64,000 bases of DNA. It comes from Aureispira sp. CCB-QB1. Its GTDB lineage: Bacteria > Bacteroidota > Bacteroidia > Chitinophagales > Saprospiraceae. The position numbers and the translations under genes are program-made. The stretch is from the NCBI RefSeq assembly GCF_000724545.1, contig NZ_JHBV01000039.1:229717-293716 (forward strand), in the 5' to 3' direction. Positions within the stretch are counted from its first letter, which is position 1, and the number at the start of each line of letters is the position of its first letter. A model generated the notes under the pieces. It did not search any database. It had not been told where the DNA came from and saw only the letters and a program-made list of their open reading frames with translations. Positions 1 to 9,253 of the stretch are shown here, one piece after another.

Positions 1-1
1 T

Positions 2-3000
2 GGAGGGTACACCAACACAACTGTTTTGGTAGATCAAGAAATTTATAACAACCCCACCTTAATGCAAACGTTTTCGGCAGGAAATAGCAACAATCAAGAT
101 TGTGGTTATGGTGCAGGAACGCAGTGGGGAAACATTACTGGTGGGCATAAAATCGGTAAGAATGTTATTGCGACAGCAAATTTAAATGCTTCAGACGGGA
201 TTGCAAACAGTAGTAGCCGTGGTCCTGCATCAGATGGGCGCATCAAACCAGATATTTCTGCACATGGTGTTTCACATATGTCTACCGACCCTAATAATGC
301 CTATGCACCAGGAGGTGGAACGTCTGCTGCTGCTCCAGGAATTTGTGGTGTAATGGCACAGATGCATCATGCTTATCGTGATTTGAATGGAGGAAACATT
401 GCACCATCGGCTTTGCTAAAAGCTGCCTTACTAAATACAGCGAATGATTTGGGCAACGATGGACCTGATTTTATTTTTGGTTGGGGAAAAGTGAATGGTC
501 TCAAGGCTGTTCAACTGCTAGAAGACAATCGTTATTTTAATGCAACATTAACCCAAGGGGGGACGAATAGTCATTCGATTGCAATACCAGCAGGAGTACA
601 ACGTGCAAAAATTATGATTTACTGGGCAGACAGAGAAGCATCTACCGCTGCGGCAACGGCATTGGTGAATGATTTGGATGCAACTGTTACCGATCCTAGT
701 GCAACGGTACATTTGCCTTGGTTATTAGATCATACGCCTAACGCAACAACGTTGGGTTTACCAGCAACCAAAGGTGCAGACCATTTGAACAATGTAGAAC
801 AAATAGCAATTGATAACCCGGCAGCAGGTACCTATACATTGGATGTAGCAGGAACAACCATACCTATGGGAACACAGGAGTATTATGTTGTGTACGAATT
901 TTTGATGGACGACATTACGGTAATTCATCCAATGGGAGGAGAAGGATTAATCCCTGGCGCTAACGATAGAATTCACTGGGATGCTTATGGGACATCAGGT
1001 ACGTTTTTGATAGAATATACAACTGATAATGGAGCAACTTGGACAACTATTGCTGCTGCTGCACCTGGTACTAGCCGATTTCTAAATTGGACAATTCCTG
1101 CAACGATAACAGGAGAAGCAAGAGTACGCATATCAAGATCTGGCGTAACAGATGAAAGTGATGCGAACTTTACGATTATAGAGCGACCTCAAAACATACG
1201 TGTCAACCGAGTGTGTCCAAATGTAAATGAAATTCAATTGGCTTGGGATGCGGTGCCAGGAGCAACGGGATACGATGTATTTTTATTAGGACAAAAATTC
1301 ATGGATTCAATAGGAACCACCACAGCATTGACCTATAATGTGGCTGTAACTGACATCAACGATCCTCAATGGTTCTCTGTTCGAGCTGTTGGGTCCAATG
1401 GAATAAGAGGCTTACGCCAAATTGCTGTTAATTATGCAGGTGCTTCTGGTGGCACTTCTGTTTGTTTCTTGTCTTGTTCTGGTGATAATGATGCTGGAGT
1501 AGCGAGTTTGGACGCCCCTAGTTCTATTTTGGAAACTTGTGGAGGGGTTTCAACGGCAACGGTTTCTATGACAGTAGAAAATATTGGCTTGTTTACAGAA
1601 TCTAACTTTCCTGTTTATTATCAATTTGGAAACGATCCTATGGTAACAGAAACCTATACGGCTAATCTAGCAGCAGGAGGTTCGGCAAGTTTCTCCTTTA
1701 CAACACCGATTAATATTCCAACAGCAGGAGTCTATGAGTTAAAAGTCTGGACAGGATTGAGTGCTGATAGTACGCATTGTAACGATACGATTACACAAAT
1801 GATAACGGTGTTGGATCCTTTGGGCAGCTTCCCTTATGCAGAAGATTTTGATGGTGGAACGTTTCCTCCTCCTTCTTCTTATATTATAAATGGGGATAAT
1901 GATAGAACATGGGAATTGGTCACGACGACAGGAGCAGCAGGAGGAAATACAGCTGCTATGTTTGTGAATAACTTTTCTTATAATGCTCCAGGACAGGAAG
2001 ATATTTTCAGTTTTGTAACTTTAGACATGACCCAAGCTCCTGCGACAGCTAGTGCTATGCTTACCTTTGACGTGGCTTACCGTCGTTTTAGTGCAAATTT
2101 GTCCGATGATTTACGCATTGATTTGTCAACAGATTGTGGGCAAACTTTTTCTCAAGTATACTTTAAGGGAGGAGCAGCTTTAGCAACAGGACCTGATGCA
2201 GGACAAACATGGCAGCCTAATGCAGCAAGTGACTGGAGAAATGATACGGTGGATTTGTCGGCTTATTTAGGTAGTAATGTAGTATTGAGGTTTGTTAATA
2301 TTAATGGGTATGGTAATAATTTGTATGTTGATAATATCAATGTAGATGTACTAGGCGCATTGCCGCCTGTAGCCGATTTTTCTTCTAATTTGTTGTACAC
2401 TTGTGATGGAACAATTGAATTTAAAGATGAATCAGGAAATCAACCTTCGCAGTGGTTGTGGACGTTTGGAGATGGCGGTGTTTCTACGCAAGCAAACCCA
2501 ACCCATACTTATGCATCAAGTGGAACATACAATGTGTCTTTGCAAGTAACCAATAGTTTGGGAGTGGATACCGAAGTTAAAAATGCTTATATCGTGGTAG
2601 AATATCCTGAAGTAACCTCTACTAATAATGGTGCTGGATGTCCTAATACGTCTATAGCTTTATCTGCAACGAATAATAATGGGACCTTGCATTGGTACGA
2701 TGGAGCCAATAGTTTGGTACACGTAGGAGATACTTTCAACACTCCTACATTGGTAGCAACAACGAATTATCAAGTACAAAATATTATTCTTACACCTACT
2801 TTGAATGCAGGTCCTGCTAATGGAACTGCTGTAGGTGGTGGTGGATATCACGGTAGTGGTTTCTATGGGGTTATCAACTTTACAGCTTACAATAGTTTTG
2901 AATTGATTTCAGTATGGGTAGATGCTGATGGAGCAGGACCAAGAACCTTCACATTGTGGGATGGTTCTATTGCCAACGGCGGTGCAGCACCCACGAATAC

Positions 3001-3763
3001 TGTTTTGGCGCAAACAACAGTTAATTTAGTAAATGGAGGGCAACGTATTTTATTAAATTTCCAAGTGCCAGGACCAGGGGATTATAGTATAGGAGGAAAT
3101 AATATGGATTTGTATAGAAATAATACAGGAACAGCTTACCCATATACACTCCCCAATGTATTGACCATGACAAGTTCTGCTGCAAATAATCCAACAGATT
3201 TTTATTACTATCTATACGATTGGGAAGTACGTTTGGATTCTTGTGCAGGTGCTTTGTCAACCGTAACGGCAGAAATTGTAGAGGCTCAATTTACAGCAGT
3301 TACTAGCGGCGGAACAGCTGCGTTTACAGATGCATCAACAGGGGCAACTAGTTGGTTGTGGAATTTTGGAGATGGAAATACTTCTACACAGCAAAATCCA
3401 ACCCATACATATACTAGCAATGGCCCTCATTATGTTACTCTAACAATTAATAATGGTGCTTGTTCCTTTGCAGATTCCGTTTCAGTTTCTGTTGGTATAG
3501 AAGAAATTAGTAATAATATGAACCTCGTCATTTTGCCCAATCCTGCTACTTCAGAAACAACACTTCGCCTTAGCGAAGTATTGCCAACAGAATTAATGGT
3601 AGAGGTGATTGCAGTTAATGGAAAGGTTTTATTGGAGACTCAAATTCCAGCAGGAGTGACTAATAAAACACTAGATGTAAGCCATTTGCCACCAGCAATG
3701 TATTTGATTCGATTGAGTACAGATGCTGTTGTTGACGTTCGAAAATTGATTATTAGCAAATAA
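2..3763 (+). CDS. Subtilisin-like (S8) serine protease with PKD domains and T9SS sorting domain, 5' end missing
   Basis: The reading frame is open from base 2, so the N-terminus (signal peptide, catalytic Asp and His) lies upstream of the window. What remains starts in the S8 peptidase domain. The oxyanion Asn is in SAGNSNNQDC and the catalytic Ser is in GGGTSAAAPG (Ser codon at 323-325). After the protease come a beta-sandwich region, a fibronectin-III-like stretch, a CARDB-like stretch, a choice-of-anchor-like jelly roll, and two PKD domains (WLWTFGDGG at about 2454 and WLWNFGDGN at about 3354), with an Ig-like stretch between them. The last 80 residues are a T9SS type A domain (ILPNPATSETTLRL). 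It should be exported through the T9SS and kept at the surface or released. TTG at 26 is an internal codon, not the start. A strong terminator follows. The family call is firm; the substrate is unknown. Confidence 0.9.
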   Translation, partial: GGYTNTTVLVDQEIYNNPTLMQTFSAGNSNNQDCGYGAGTQWGNITGGHKIGKNVIATANLNASDGIANSSSRGPASDGRIKPDISAHGVSHMSTDPNNAYAPGGGTSAAAPGICGVMAQMHHAYRDLNGGNIAPSALLKAALLNTANDLGNDGPDFIFGWGKVNGLKAVQLLEDNRYFNATLTQGGTNSHSIAIPAGVQRAKIMIYWADREASTAAATALVNDLDATVTDPSATVHLPWLLDHTPNATTLGLPATKGADHLNNVEQIAIDNPAAGTYTLDVAGTTIPMGTQEYYVVYEFLMDDITVIHPMGGEGLIPGANDRIHWDAYGTSGTFLIEYTTDNGATWTTIAAAAPGTSRFLNWTIPATITGEARVRISRSGVTDESDANFTIIERPQNIRVNRVCPNVNEIQLAWDAVPGATGYDVFLLGQKFMDSIGTTTALTYNVAVTDINDPQWFSVRAVGSNGIRGLRQIAVNYAGASGGTSVCFLSCSGDNDAGVASLDAPSSILETCGGVSTATVSMTVENIGLFTESNFPVYYQFGNDPMVTETYTANLAAGGSASFSFTTPINIPTAGVYELKVWTGLSADSTHCNDTITQMITVLDPLGSFPYAEDFDGGTFPPPSSYIINGDNDRTWELVTTTGAAGGNTAAMFVNNFSYNAPGQEDIFSFVTLDMTQAPATASAMLTFDVAYRRFSANLSDDLRIDLSTDCGQTFSQVYFKGGAALATGPDAGQTWQPNAASDWRNDTVDLSAYLGSNVVLRFVNINGYGNNLYVDNINVDVLGALPPVADFSSNLLYTCDGTIEFKDESGNQPSQWLWTFGDGGVSTQANPTHTYASSGTYNVSLQVTNSLGVDTEVKNAYIVVEYPEVTSTNNGAGCPNTSIALSATNNNGTLHWYDGANSLVHVGDTFNTPTLVATTNYQVQNIILTPTLNAGPANGTAVGGGGYHGSGFYGVINFTAYNSFELISVWVDADGAGPRTFTLWDGSIANGGAAPTNTVLAQTTVNLVNGGQRILLNFQVPGPGDYSIGGNNMDLYRNNTGTAYPYTLPNVLTMTSSAANNPTDFYYYLYDWEVRLDSCAGALSTVTAEIVEAQFTAVTSGGTAAFTDASTGATSWLWNFGDGNTSTQQNPTHTYTSNGPHYVTLTINNGACSFADSVSVSVGIEEISNNMNLVILPNPATSETTLRLSEVLPTELMVEVIAVNGKVLLETQIPAGVTNKTLDVSHLPPAMYLIRLSTDAVVDVRKLIISK

Positions 3764-3784
3764 AGATCTTATAAAAATGGATAG

Positions 3785-3824
3785 AATGACTGCTTTGAAG
3801 TACTTTCAGGGCAGTCATTTTTTT
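3785..3824 (+). terminator. Rho-independent terminator after the S8 protease gene
   Basis: AATGACTGC (3785-3793) pairs perfectly with GCAGTCATT (3811-3819) across a 17-nt loop and runs into seven T residues. It lies 22 nt after the stop codon. Confidence 0.8.
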
Positions 3825-4097
3825 GTATAATAATTCAAGTTTTAACAATAAAAACTAGCATCTTCGTTAATTATCCATTATTTTATGACTTTTACCAGAG
3901 TTCCCCACGCAAACTTCGTGTATTAGCTTCTGATACCTTATTGACAAACTATGATAAGTTGTGTCTATATGTAAATCGAATTTATTGATGATTGCATTCA
4001 GACTAAACTACTTGCAAGGCGTCTGCTTAAGTTGTCTATGTTCTGATAGGCTTGCCATGGAGTAAAATATAAACATAATTTCAACTCAATTTACGTT
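3825..4097. other. Non-coding upstream region of the first FG-GAP gene
   Basis: With the terminator, the gap between genes is about 330 bases. The rest is AT-rich, with no convincing ORF, repeat copy or canonical TAnnTTTG promoter that I can see. Confidence 0.4.
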
Positions 4098-6305
4098 ATG
4101 AAGTACGTTTTATTAATGGGTGTTTTTTTATTCCCAATCCTAACTTTTGCCCAACCTACTCGGTTAATGGTCCCCTTTGAATCTGCTAGTGGTGATGTCT
4201 ACGAATACGCACTTACGGGAGGTTTGACCAATCCTCAGTTTTCAGAAATAGACTTAGATGGAGATGGAGATCAAGATTTAGTGTATTTTGATCGCGTTGG
4301 ATTTGCAGTGGTTCCTTTTTTAAATGGAGGAACACCAAATACGGTGGACTATACATTTGCACCAGAATATGCCTATCGGTTTCCAAAAGTAGAAAACTGG
4401 ATGTTGTTACGAGATTATAATTGTGATAATTTAGAAGATTTGTTTGCGTATAAATACGACAATACAACAGGTGTGGTCAGTATTACCGTTTATCGAGCGA
4501 GTCGAGATGCGCAAAATAAAGTACAATTTTCTTTGGTCAAAAATACAATTGAATACACTTTAAAAGGACAAAATCAAGGGTATAACTTATTTAATTCAAC
4601 CGTTGACTTGCCTGCTGTAGATGATATTGATGGAGATGGAGATATGGACATTCTCAATTTTAACTCATCTGGAGGGTATATTGAAATGTTCAGAAACGAA
4701 TCTCAAGAAAATGGTTGGGGATGTGACAGTTTGAATTATGTCTATTATGATAACTGCTGGGGGCGTATGTACGAAAGTGGAATAACAGAGACGATTGATT
4801 TGAGTCCTAGAATAGATAGTTGTGCAGGATACCCCAATTGGAATCCTGTTAGAAGTGGTCGTCATGCAGGATCAACTATTTTGACTTTGGATATGAATAA
4901 TGATGGGGTCAAAGAAATTATTTTGGGCGATTTATCTTTTTCTAATCTAAACTTATTGACCAATGGAGGGAATAAAGATACAGCGCATTTAACAGCACAA
5001 GAAACCTTCTTTCCAATGAACTCTATTTCTGCTGATGTTGAAATTTTTCCAGCTGCTTTTTATGTAGATGTGAACAATGATGGCGCAAAGGATCTGATCG
5101 CAGCACCTAATATTTTAGGAAATTCTAAAAACTTAGAAAATTGGTATTACAAAAATACTGGAACGGCGAATTTTCCTGTGTTTACTTACGAAGAGAATCA
5201 TTTTTTGGTGGACGAAATGATTGATTTAGGAACAGGGGCAGCACCTGTTTTTTGGGATTATAATGGAGATGGTTTGATGGACATTGTGGTCGGAAATTAT
5301 AATAAATATGTTAGTGTAGCCAATCAAGGCTGCTATTTGAGTTTGTATGAAAATGTAGGCTCAATTACTCAACCAGCTTATCGATTGGTCGATGATGATT
5401 TGGCAAGTATGAAGCAGTTTAATTTGCGTCGTTTGGTACCGACTTTTGCCGATTTGGATGGCGATAATGATAAAGATATGCTATTGGGCGATCAAGATGG
5501 GCTATTGATTTATGTAGAAAACCAAGGAACAGTTTCTAGTCCCAGTTTTACAAGTTGGGTGCCCAATTATGCGAACATTGACGTGGGGCAAAATGCAACC
5601 CCTCAATTGGTCGATGTCAACAGAGATGGAAAAATTGATTTATTGGTAGGCGAACGAAATGGGAATACCAATTATTTTGAAAATACAGGTACACCAACGG
5701 CACCTGCTTTTTCTAGTACTGCCACGAGCGAAACATTTGGACTTATAGATGCCAAATTACCAGGAACAATTGAGGGGAATTCTGCGCCGCATTTGGTGGA
5801 TATTAATGGAGAGTACCACTTGTTTATGGGAAATGAAGCAGGAGAGGTGTGGCAATATACCAATATTGACAACAACTTGCAGGGAGCTTTTACTAGAATA
5901 AACAGTGTGCTAGATACGATAGACGAAGGAGAAGAGTCTATTATTAGTGTTGCCAACATTAATAACGATGGACAATATGAGTTTTTGATTGGCAACAAAC
6001 GTGGTGGATTGGGGTTGTATACGGAATATATCTTATCTTCTATTGAGGCAATAGAAAAGAATACCAATTCGTTTACAATTGCCCCTAATCCTACTTCTGA
6101 ACAAATAAATATTCAGTTTGATCAACTACTTAATGAAGAAGTTATGATTCGAGTAACCAATGCCTTAGGTCAAGTAGTGCTTGATCAAAAGGAGTGGTTG
6201 GAGCAAAATACGACTCTAAATCTTCGCTCTCTACCAACAGGAACATATATTTTAAGCATCGAAACAGAAAAAGAACGTTATATTAGCAAATTGGTCAAAC
6301 AATAA
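4098..6305 (+). CDS. FG-GAP/VCBS repeat protein with T9SS type A domain (paralogue 1)
   Basis: A 735-residue secreted protein. Residues 1-19 are a signal peptide ending FAQ. The body is a beta-propeller of FG-GAP/VCBS repeats, seen as repeated Ca-binding loops such as DLDGDGDQDL, DIDGDGDMDI, DMNNDGVKEI, DVNNDGAKDL, DYNGDGLMDI and DLDGDNDKDM. The C-terminus (IAPNPTSEQINIQF to the end) is a T9SS type A sorting domain. Such proteins usually act in surface adhesion or carbohydrate contact; no enzymatic domain is visible. It is the first of three tandem paralogues and the most diverged; it shares with the others the FLVDEMIDLG / DYNGDGLMDI block. The ATG is followed at once by the signal peptide, so the start is clear. 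Confidence 0.85.
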   Translation: MKYVLLMGVFLFPILTFAQPTRLMVPFESASGDVYEYALTGGLTNPQFSEIDLDGDGDQDLVYFDRVGFAVVPFLNGGTPNTVDYTFAPEYAYRFPKVENWMLLRDYNCDNLEDLFAYKYDNTTGVVSITVYRASRDAQNKVQFSLVKNTIEYTLKGQNQGYNLFNSTVDLPAVDDIDGDGDMDILNFNSSGGYIEMFRNESQENGWGCDSLNYVYYDNCWGRMYESGITETIDLSPRIDSCAGYPNWNPVRSGRHAGSTILTLDMNNDGVKEIILGDLSFSNLNLLTNGGNKDTAHLTAQETFFPMNSISADVEIFPAAFYVDVNNDGAKDLIAAPNILGNSKNLENWYYKNTGTANFPVFTYEENHFLVDEMIDLGTGAAPVFWDYNGDGLMDIVVGNYNKYVSVANQGCYLSLYENVGSITQPAYRLVDDDLASMKQFNLRRLVPTFADLDGDNDKDMLLGDQDGLLIYVENQGTVSSPSFTSWVPNYANIDVGQNATPQLVDVNRDGKIDLLVGERNGNTNYFENTGTPTAPAFSSTATSETFGLIDAKLPGTIEGNSAPHLVDINGEYHLFMGNEAGEVWQYTNIDNNLQGAFTRINSVLDTIDEGEESIISVANINNDGQYEFLIGNKRGGLGLYTEYILSSIEAIEKNTNSFTIAPNPTSEQINIQFDQLLNEEVMIRVTNALGQVVLDQKEWLEQNTTLNLRSLPTGTYILSIETEKERYISKLVKQ

Positions 6306-6536
6306 GCTTTTTCCTTCTTGCAAAAAAGAAATAGAGGAACGTGCAATCGTTCGTTGTAACCACACAGTACACCGAAGATCATCAAAGAGCTACTAAACGG
6401 GATAAAATAATTAAAAACAGGAATCCAAGAATTGGCATTGTGGAGTGTTTTATTGTTTGAATGCAGGAAGCGAAAGTAGCTTGACCTTCGTTATAAGGGA
6501 AACCTATTAATTGTTATACAAATACTAAAATTAACT

Positions 6537-8813
6537 ATGAAAACAGTATTACTTTTTATGGTCTTGTTTTGGGGGGCAAATGTTGTTGCACAATATACCC
6601 CAATGGACATTCCTCTTGTTAAAAATGGAACGAACATGCGCAATGCTTGGGCAGGAGGACTTAATTTACCCCAATTTTCACCAGTAGACCTCAATAATGA
6701 TGGAATCAAAGATTTAGTTGCTTTTGACCGAGATGGTCGAGTAGGCACTGCATTTATCAATCACGGAACGCCAGGGATCGTAGACTACGAACATGCACCA
6801 GCTTATACGAAACGCTTGCCGAAAGACATACAGAATTTTATGCTTTTTAGAGATTATAACTGTGATGGCATTGAAGACATCTTTGGTATGTATTCTGTTT
6901 ATGGACAAGGATTAGGAGTGGCTATTTGGGAAGGAAGTTATGATGTCAACGATACCATTCAATATACTTTGGTTAAAGAGCAAGTACGTTATGATGTGCC
7001 AGGAAATAATCCATTTGATTATAAAATGTTTGTATACAATACAGACTTGCCTTCCATAGACGATGTTGATGGTGATGGCGATCTAGATATTTTAGCATTT
7101 ACTTTAGATATATGCTTTCCAACGAATGTATTTTGGTATAGAAATATGTCTGTAGAAAATGGCCATAGTTGCGATTCGATTCAATTTTATTTAGAATCTG
7201 AATGTTGGGGATTGTTTCAAGAGTCAGGAGATAGTAGTAAAGTAAACTTTGGACCAAGTACAGATAGCTGTTATAATAATCCTTGGTTTAATCAACGATT
7301 GGATGTGCAACCTGATAGAACAGGAAGTGTTCATAGTGTGAGTAATGGTAGAAATGCACGACATGTAGGTGCCAATGTTACAACATTAGATTTTAATGGT
7401 GATAATGTTCGGGATATGGCTTTGGGTGGTGTAACCTTTAAGAATGTGAATATGGTTAATGGTACCGAAATTAATGACACGATTCTTATTACGACACAAG
7501 ATTACCATTATCCTGTTTATGACAAACCTGTTGATATTTACACCTTTCCAGCGACATTTTTTATGGATGTGAACAACGATGGATTAACGGATATGTTAGC
7601 AACACCTTCTGAAATGGGAGTAGGAGAAGCCGTAATGGATAGCGTTGCTTGGTTTTATCAAAACACAGGAAGTAATGCTAATATGATTTTTGATTTTCAA
7701 CAAAAAGACTTTTTAGTAGGTGAAATGTTGGATGTTGGACAATATGCTTTTCCTGTGTTGTTAGATTATAATGCCGATGGTTTGATGGATATGATAATAG
7801 GGGGCTATGGTCGTTGCCAAGATGGAGGTAGTTATGATTATGGAATGACATTGCTAGAAAATACGGGGACACTGACAAGTCCAGCTTTTGAATATGTGAC
7901 TAATGATTATGCGGGGACCAATGCTTTGCAAATGAATAGTTTGTACCCAACGGTGGGTGATCTTGATGGAGATGGAGATATGGATATGATTTGTGGACGG
8001 CAAGATGGTAGATTGACTTTCTTTGAAAATACAGCAGGTCCTGGTAATCCAGTTGCTTGGAGTGCGCCTTCTAACTTCTTTTTTAATATTGATGTAGGCG
8101 ACAAAAGCACTCCTCAATTGGTTGATTTGGATCGAGATCTAGATTTAGATTTGGTTATTGGACGTTATGGTGGCATGATTCACTATTATGAAAATACAGG
8201 CAATGCAACTAGCCCTAACTTCTCGTCTACTCCTACGTCAACTATGTTGGGAGGATATAGTGTGCAAAACTTTAGCCGTACGCCAATGCCATTTGTTTAT
8301 GATAACAATGGCTCTTACGAATTATTTATAGGACACCAAGTAGGGAATATCATTCAGTTAGGGAATATTGATGGGAATATTCTAGGTACTTACGATACTT
8401 TATCCGAAAATTATAATAATTTCTACGAAGGTTGGAATACCAATATGTCTATAGCAGATCTAAATAATGATGGTAAGTTGGATTATATCTTTGGAACTGG
8501 ACGAGGAGGTGTTGTAGTTTTGGAAGAAAAAGATACAATAACAACTGTTCTGCAACCTGAAACAACACAAAAAGTAGTGCACCTTTATCCAAATCCAGCA
8601 CAAAATTCTTTAAATATTAGCTTTTTGACTCCCAATACAGAAACTTTACACTTAACGGTTTACAATGCCTTAGGTCAAGTCGTTTTACAACAGACGACAA
8701 CAAGCAATGATCAACAGTATGAGTTGGATATTACTAGTTTAGCAGCAGGAGTTTTGTTCTTAGATATTCGAACAGATACTTATCAAGAAGTCGTTCGATT
8801 TGTTAAGAAATAA
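6537..8813 (+). CDS. FG-GAP/VCBS repeat protein with T9SS type A domain (paralogue 2)
   Basis: 758 residues: signal peptide 1-19 (ending VVAQ), then propeller repeats with Ca-binding loops (DLNNDGIKDL, DVDGDGDLDI, DFNGDNVRDM, DVNNDGLTDM, DYNADGLMDM, DLDGDGDMDM, DLDRDLDLDL, DLNNDGKLDY), then a T9SS type A domain beginning VVHLYPNPAQNSLNI. It is very close to paralogue 3: both carry AWAGGLNLPQFS and MIFDFQQKDFLVGEMLD exactly, and the DNA around 7682-7737 matches that around 10404-10459 in about 52 of 56 bases. This points to fairly recent duplication or gene conversion. Probably a surface protein; ligand unknown. Confidence 0.85.
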   Translation: MKTVLLFMVLFWGANVVAQYTPMDIPLVKNGTNMRNAWAGGLNLPQFSPVDLNNDGIKDLVAFDRDGRVGTAFINHGTPGIVDYEHAPAYTKRLPKDIQNFMLFRDYNCDGIEDIFGMYSVYGQGLGVAIWEGSYDVNDTIQYTLVKEQVRYDVPGNNPFDYKMFVYNTDLPSIDDVDGDGDLDILAFTLDICFPTNVFWYRNMSVENGHSCDSIQFYLESECWGLFQESGDSSKVNFGPSTDSCYNNPWFNQRLDVQPDRTGSVHSVSNGRNARHVGANVTTLDFNGDNVRDMALGGVTFKNVNMVNGTEINDTILITTQDYHYPVYDKPVDIYTFPATFFMDVNNDGLTDMLATPSEMGVGEAVMDSVAWFYQNTGSNANMIFDFQQKDFLVGEMLDVGQYAFPVLLDYNADGLMDMIIGGYGRCQDGGSYDYGMTLLENTGTLTSPAFEYVTNDYAGTNALQMNSLYPTVGDLDGDGDMDMICGRQDGRLTFFENTAGPGNPVAWSAPSNFFFNIDVGDKSTPQLVDLDRDLDLDLVIGRYGGMIHYYENTGNATSPNFSSTPTSTMLGGYSVQNFSRTPMPFVYDNNGSYELFIGHQVGNIIQLGNIDGNILGTYDTLSENYNNFYEGWNTNMSIADLNNDGKLDYIFGTGRGGVVVLEEKDTITTVLQPETTQKVVHLYPNPAQNSLNISFLTPNTETLHLTVYNALGQVVLQQTTTSNDQQYELDITSLAAGVLFLDIRTDTYQEVVRFVKK

Positions 8814-8884
8814 ATGGATAAGGAGCGAATTACTAGATTGCTCTATCTATGGTAGTTGGTACCAACTATCTTTAAACTTAATGC

Positions 8885-8927
8885 CTCACGATCAAAGGAA
8901 GCTAATTCTCCTTTGGTCGTGAGTTTT
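8885..8927 (+). terminator. Rho-independent terminator after paralogue 2
   Basis: CTCACGATCAAAGGA (8885-8899) pairs with TCCTTTGGTCGTGAG (8909-8923), a 15-bp stem with one mismatch or wobble, a 9-nt loop and a TTTT run. It is 70 nt past the stop codon. Confidence 0.75.
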
Positions 8928-9060
8928 ATGCTTGTGGTTTTGTTTCTAAGCTATAAAAACTACTTTTTTGAAGGCATCTATTGTTCAACTCAGGATAGAA
9001 GCCACAATTCCTAGCTTGATTTTAACCAATCATTTATAGGATTTAATAGCGACTCTATAA
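8928..9060. other. Non-coding stretch between paralogues 2 and 3
   Basis: Part of a 440-base gap. AT-rich, no ORF or other structure seen here; the rest of the gap holds the terminator and the repeat element. Confidence 0.3.
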
Positions 9061-9200
9061 TAATAGTAGTTAGCTACGCTGCTACTTCGTGGTCGTTGAT
9101 TAGCTACGTTGCTACTTCGTGAGATCGCAAGCTTAGTTACCAAAAAGACAAAAAAGCACATTTATATTATTTTACTTCGTGAGTGCGCAGCTGACTATTG
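9061..9200 (+). repeat. Composite intergenic repeat element with inverted ends (long form)
   Basis: It begins AATAGTAGTTAGCTACG and contains two core copies (9070-9093 and 9100-9123, ending CTTCGTGGT and CTTCGTGAG). It then has a block at 9121-9169 that recurs at 21951-21999, and ends near CTGACTATTGT (9191-9201), a rough inverted copy of the beginning. It lies directly upstream of the third FG-GAP gene. It encodes no protein that I can support. Confidence 0.6.
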
Positions 9201-9253
9201 TAATAATAGAAAGCCACTTGTTTATTCCCTTCCTCTACAAACTTCCTTCAGTT

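Noticed and set aside
9179..9253. GTG-initiated N-terminal extension of the third FG-GAP gene
   Set aside because: It runs through the repeat element and would place 25 residues before a clear signal peptide; ATG 9254 fits better.
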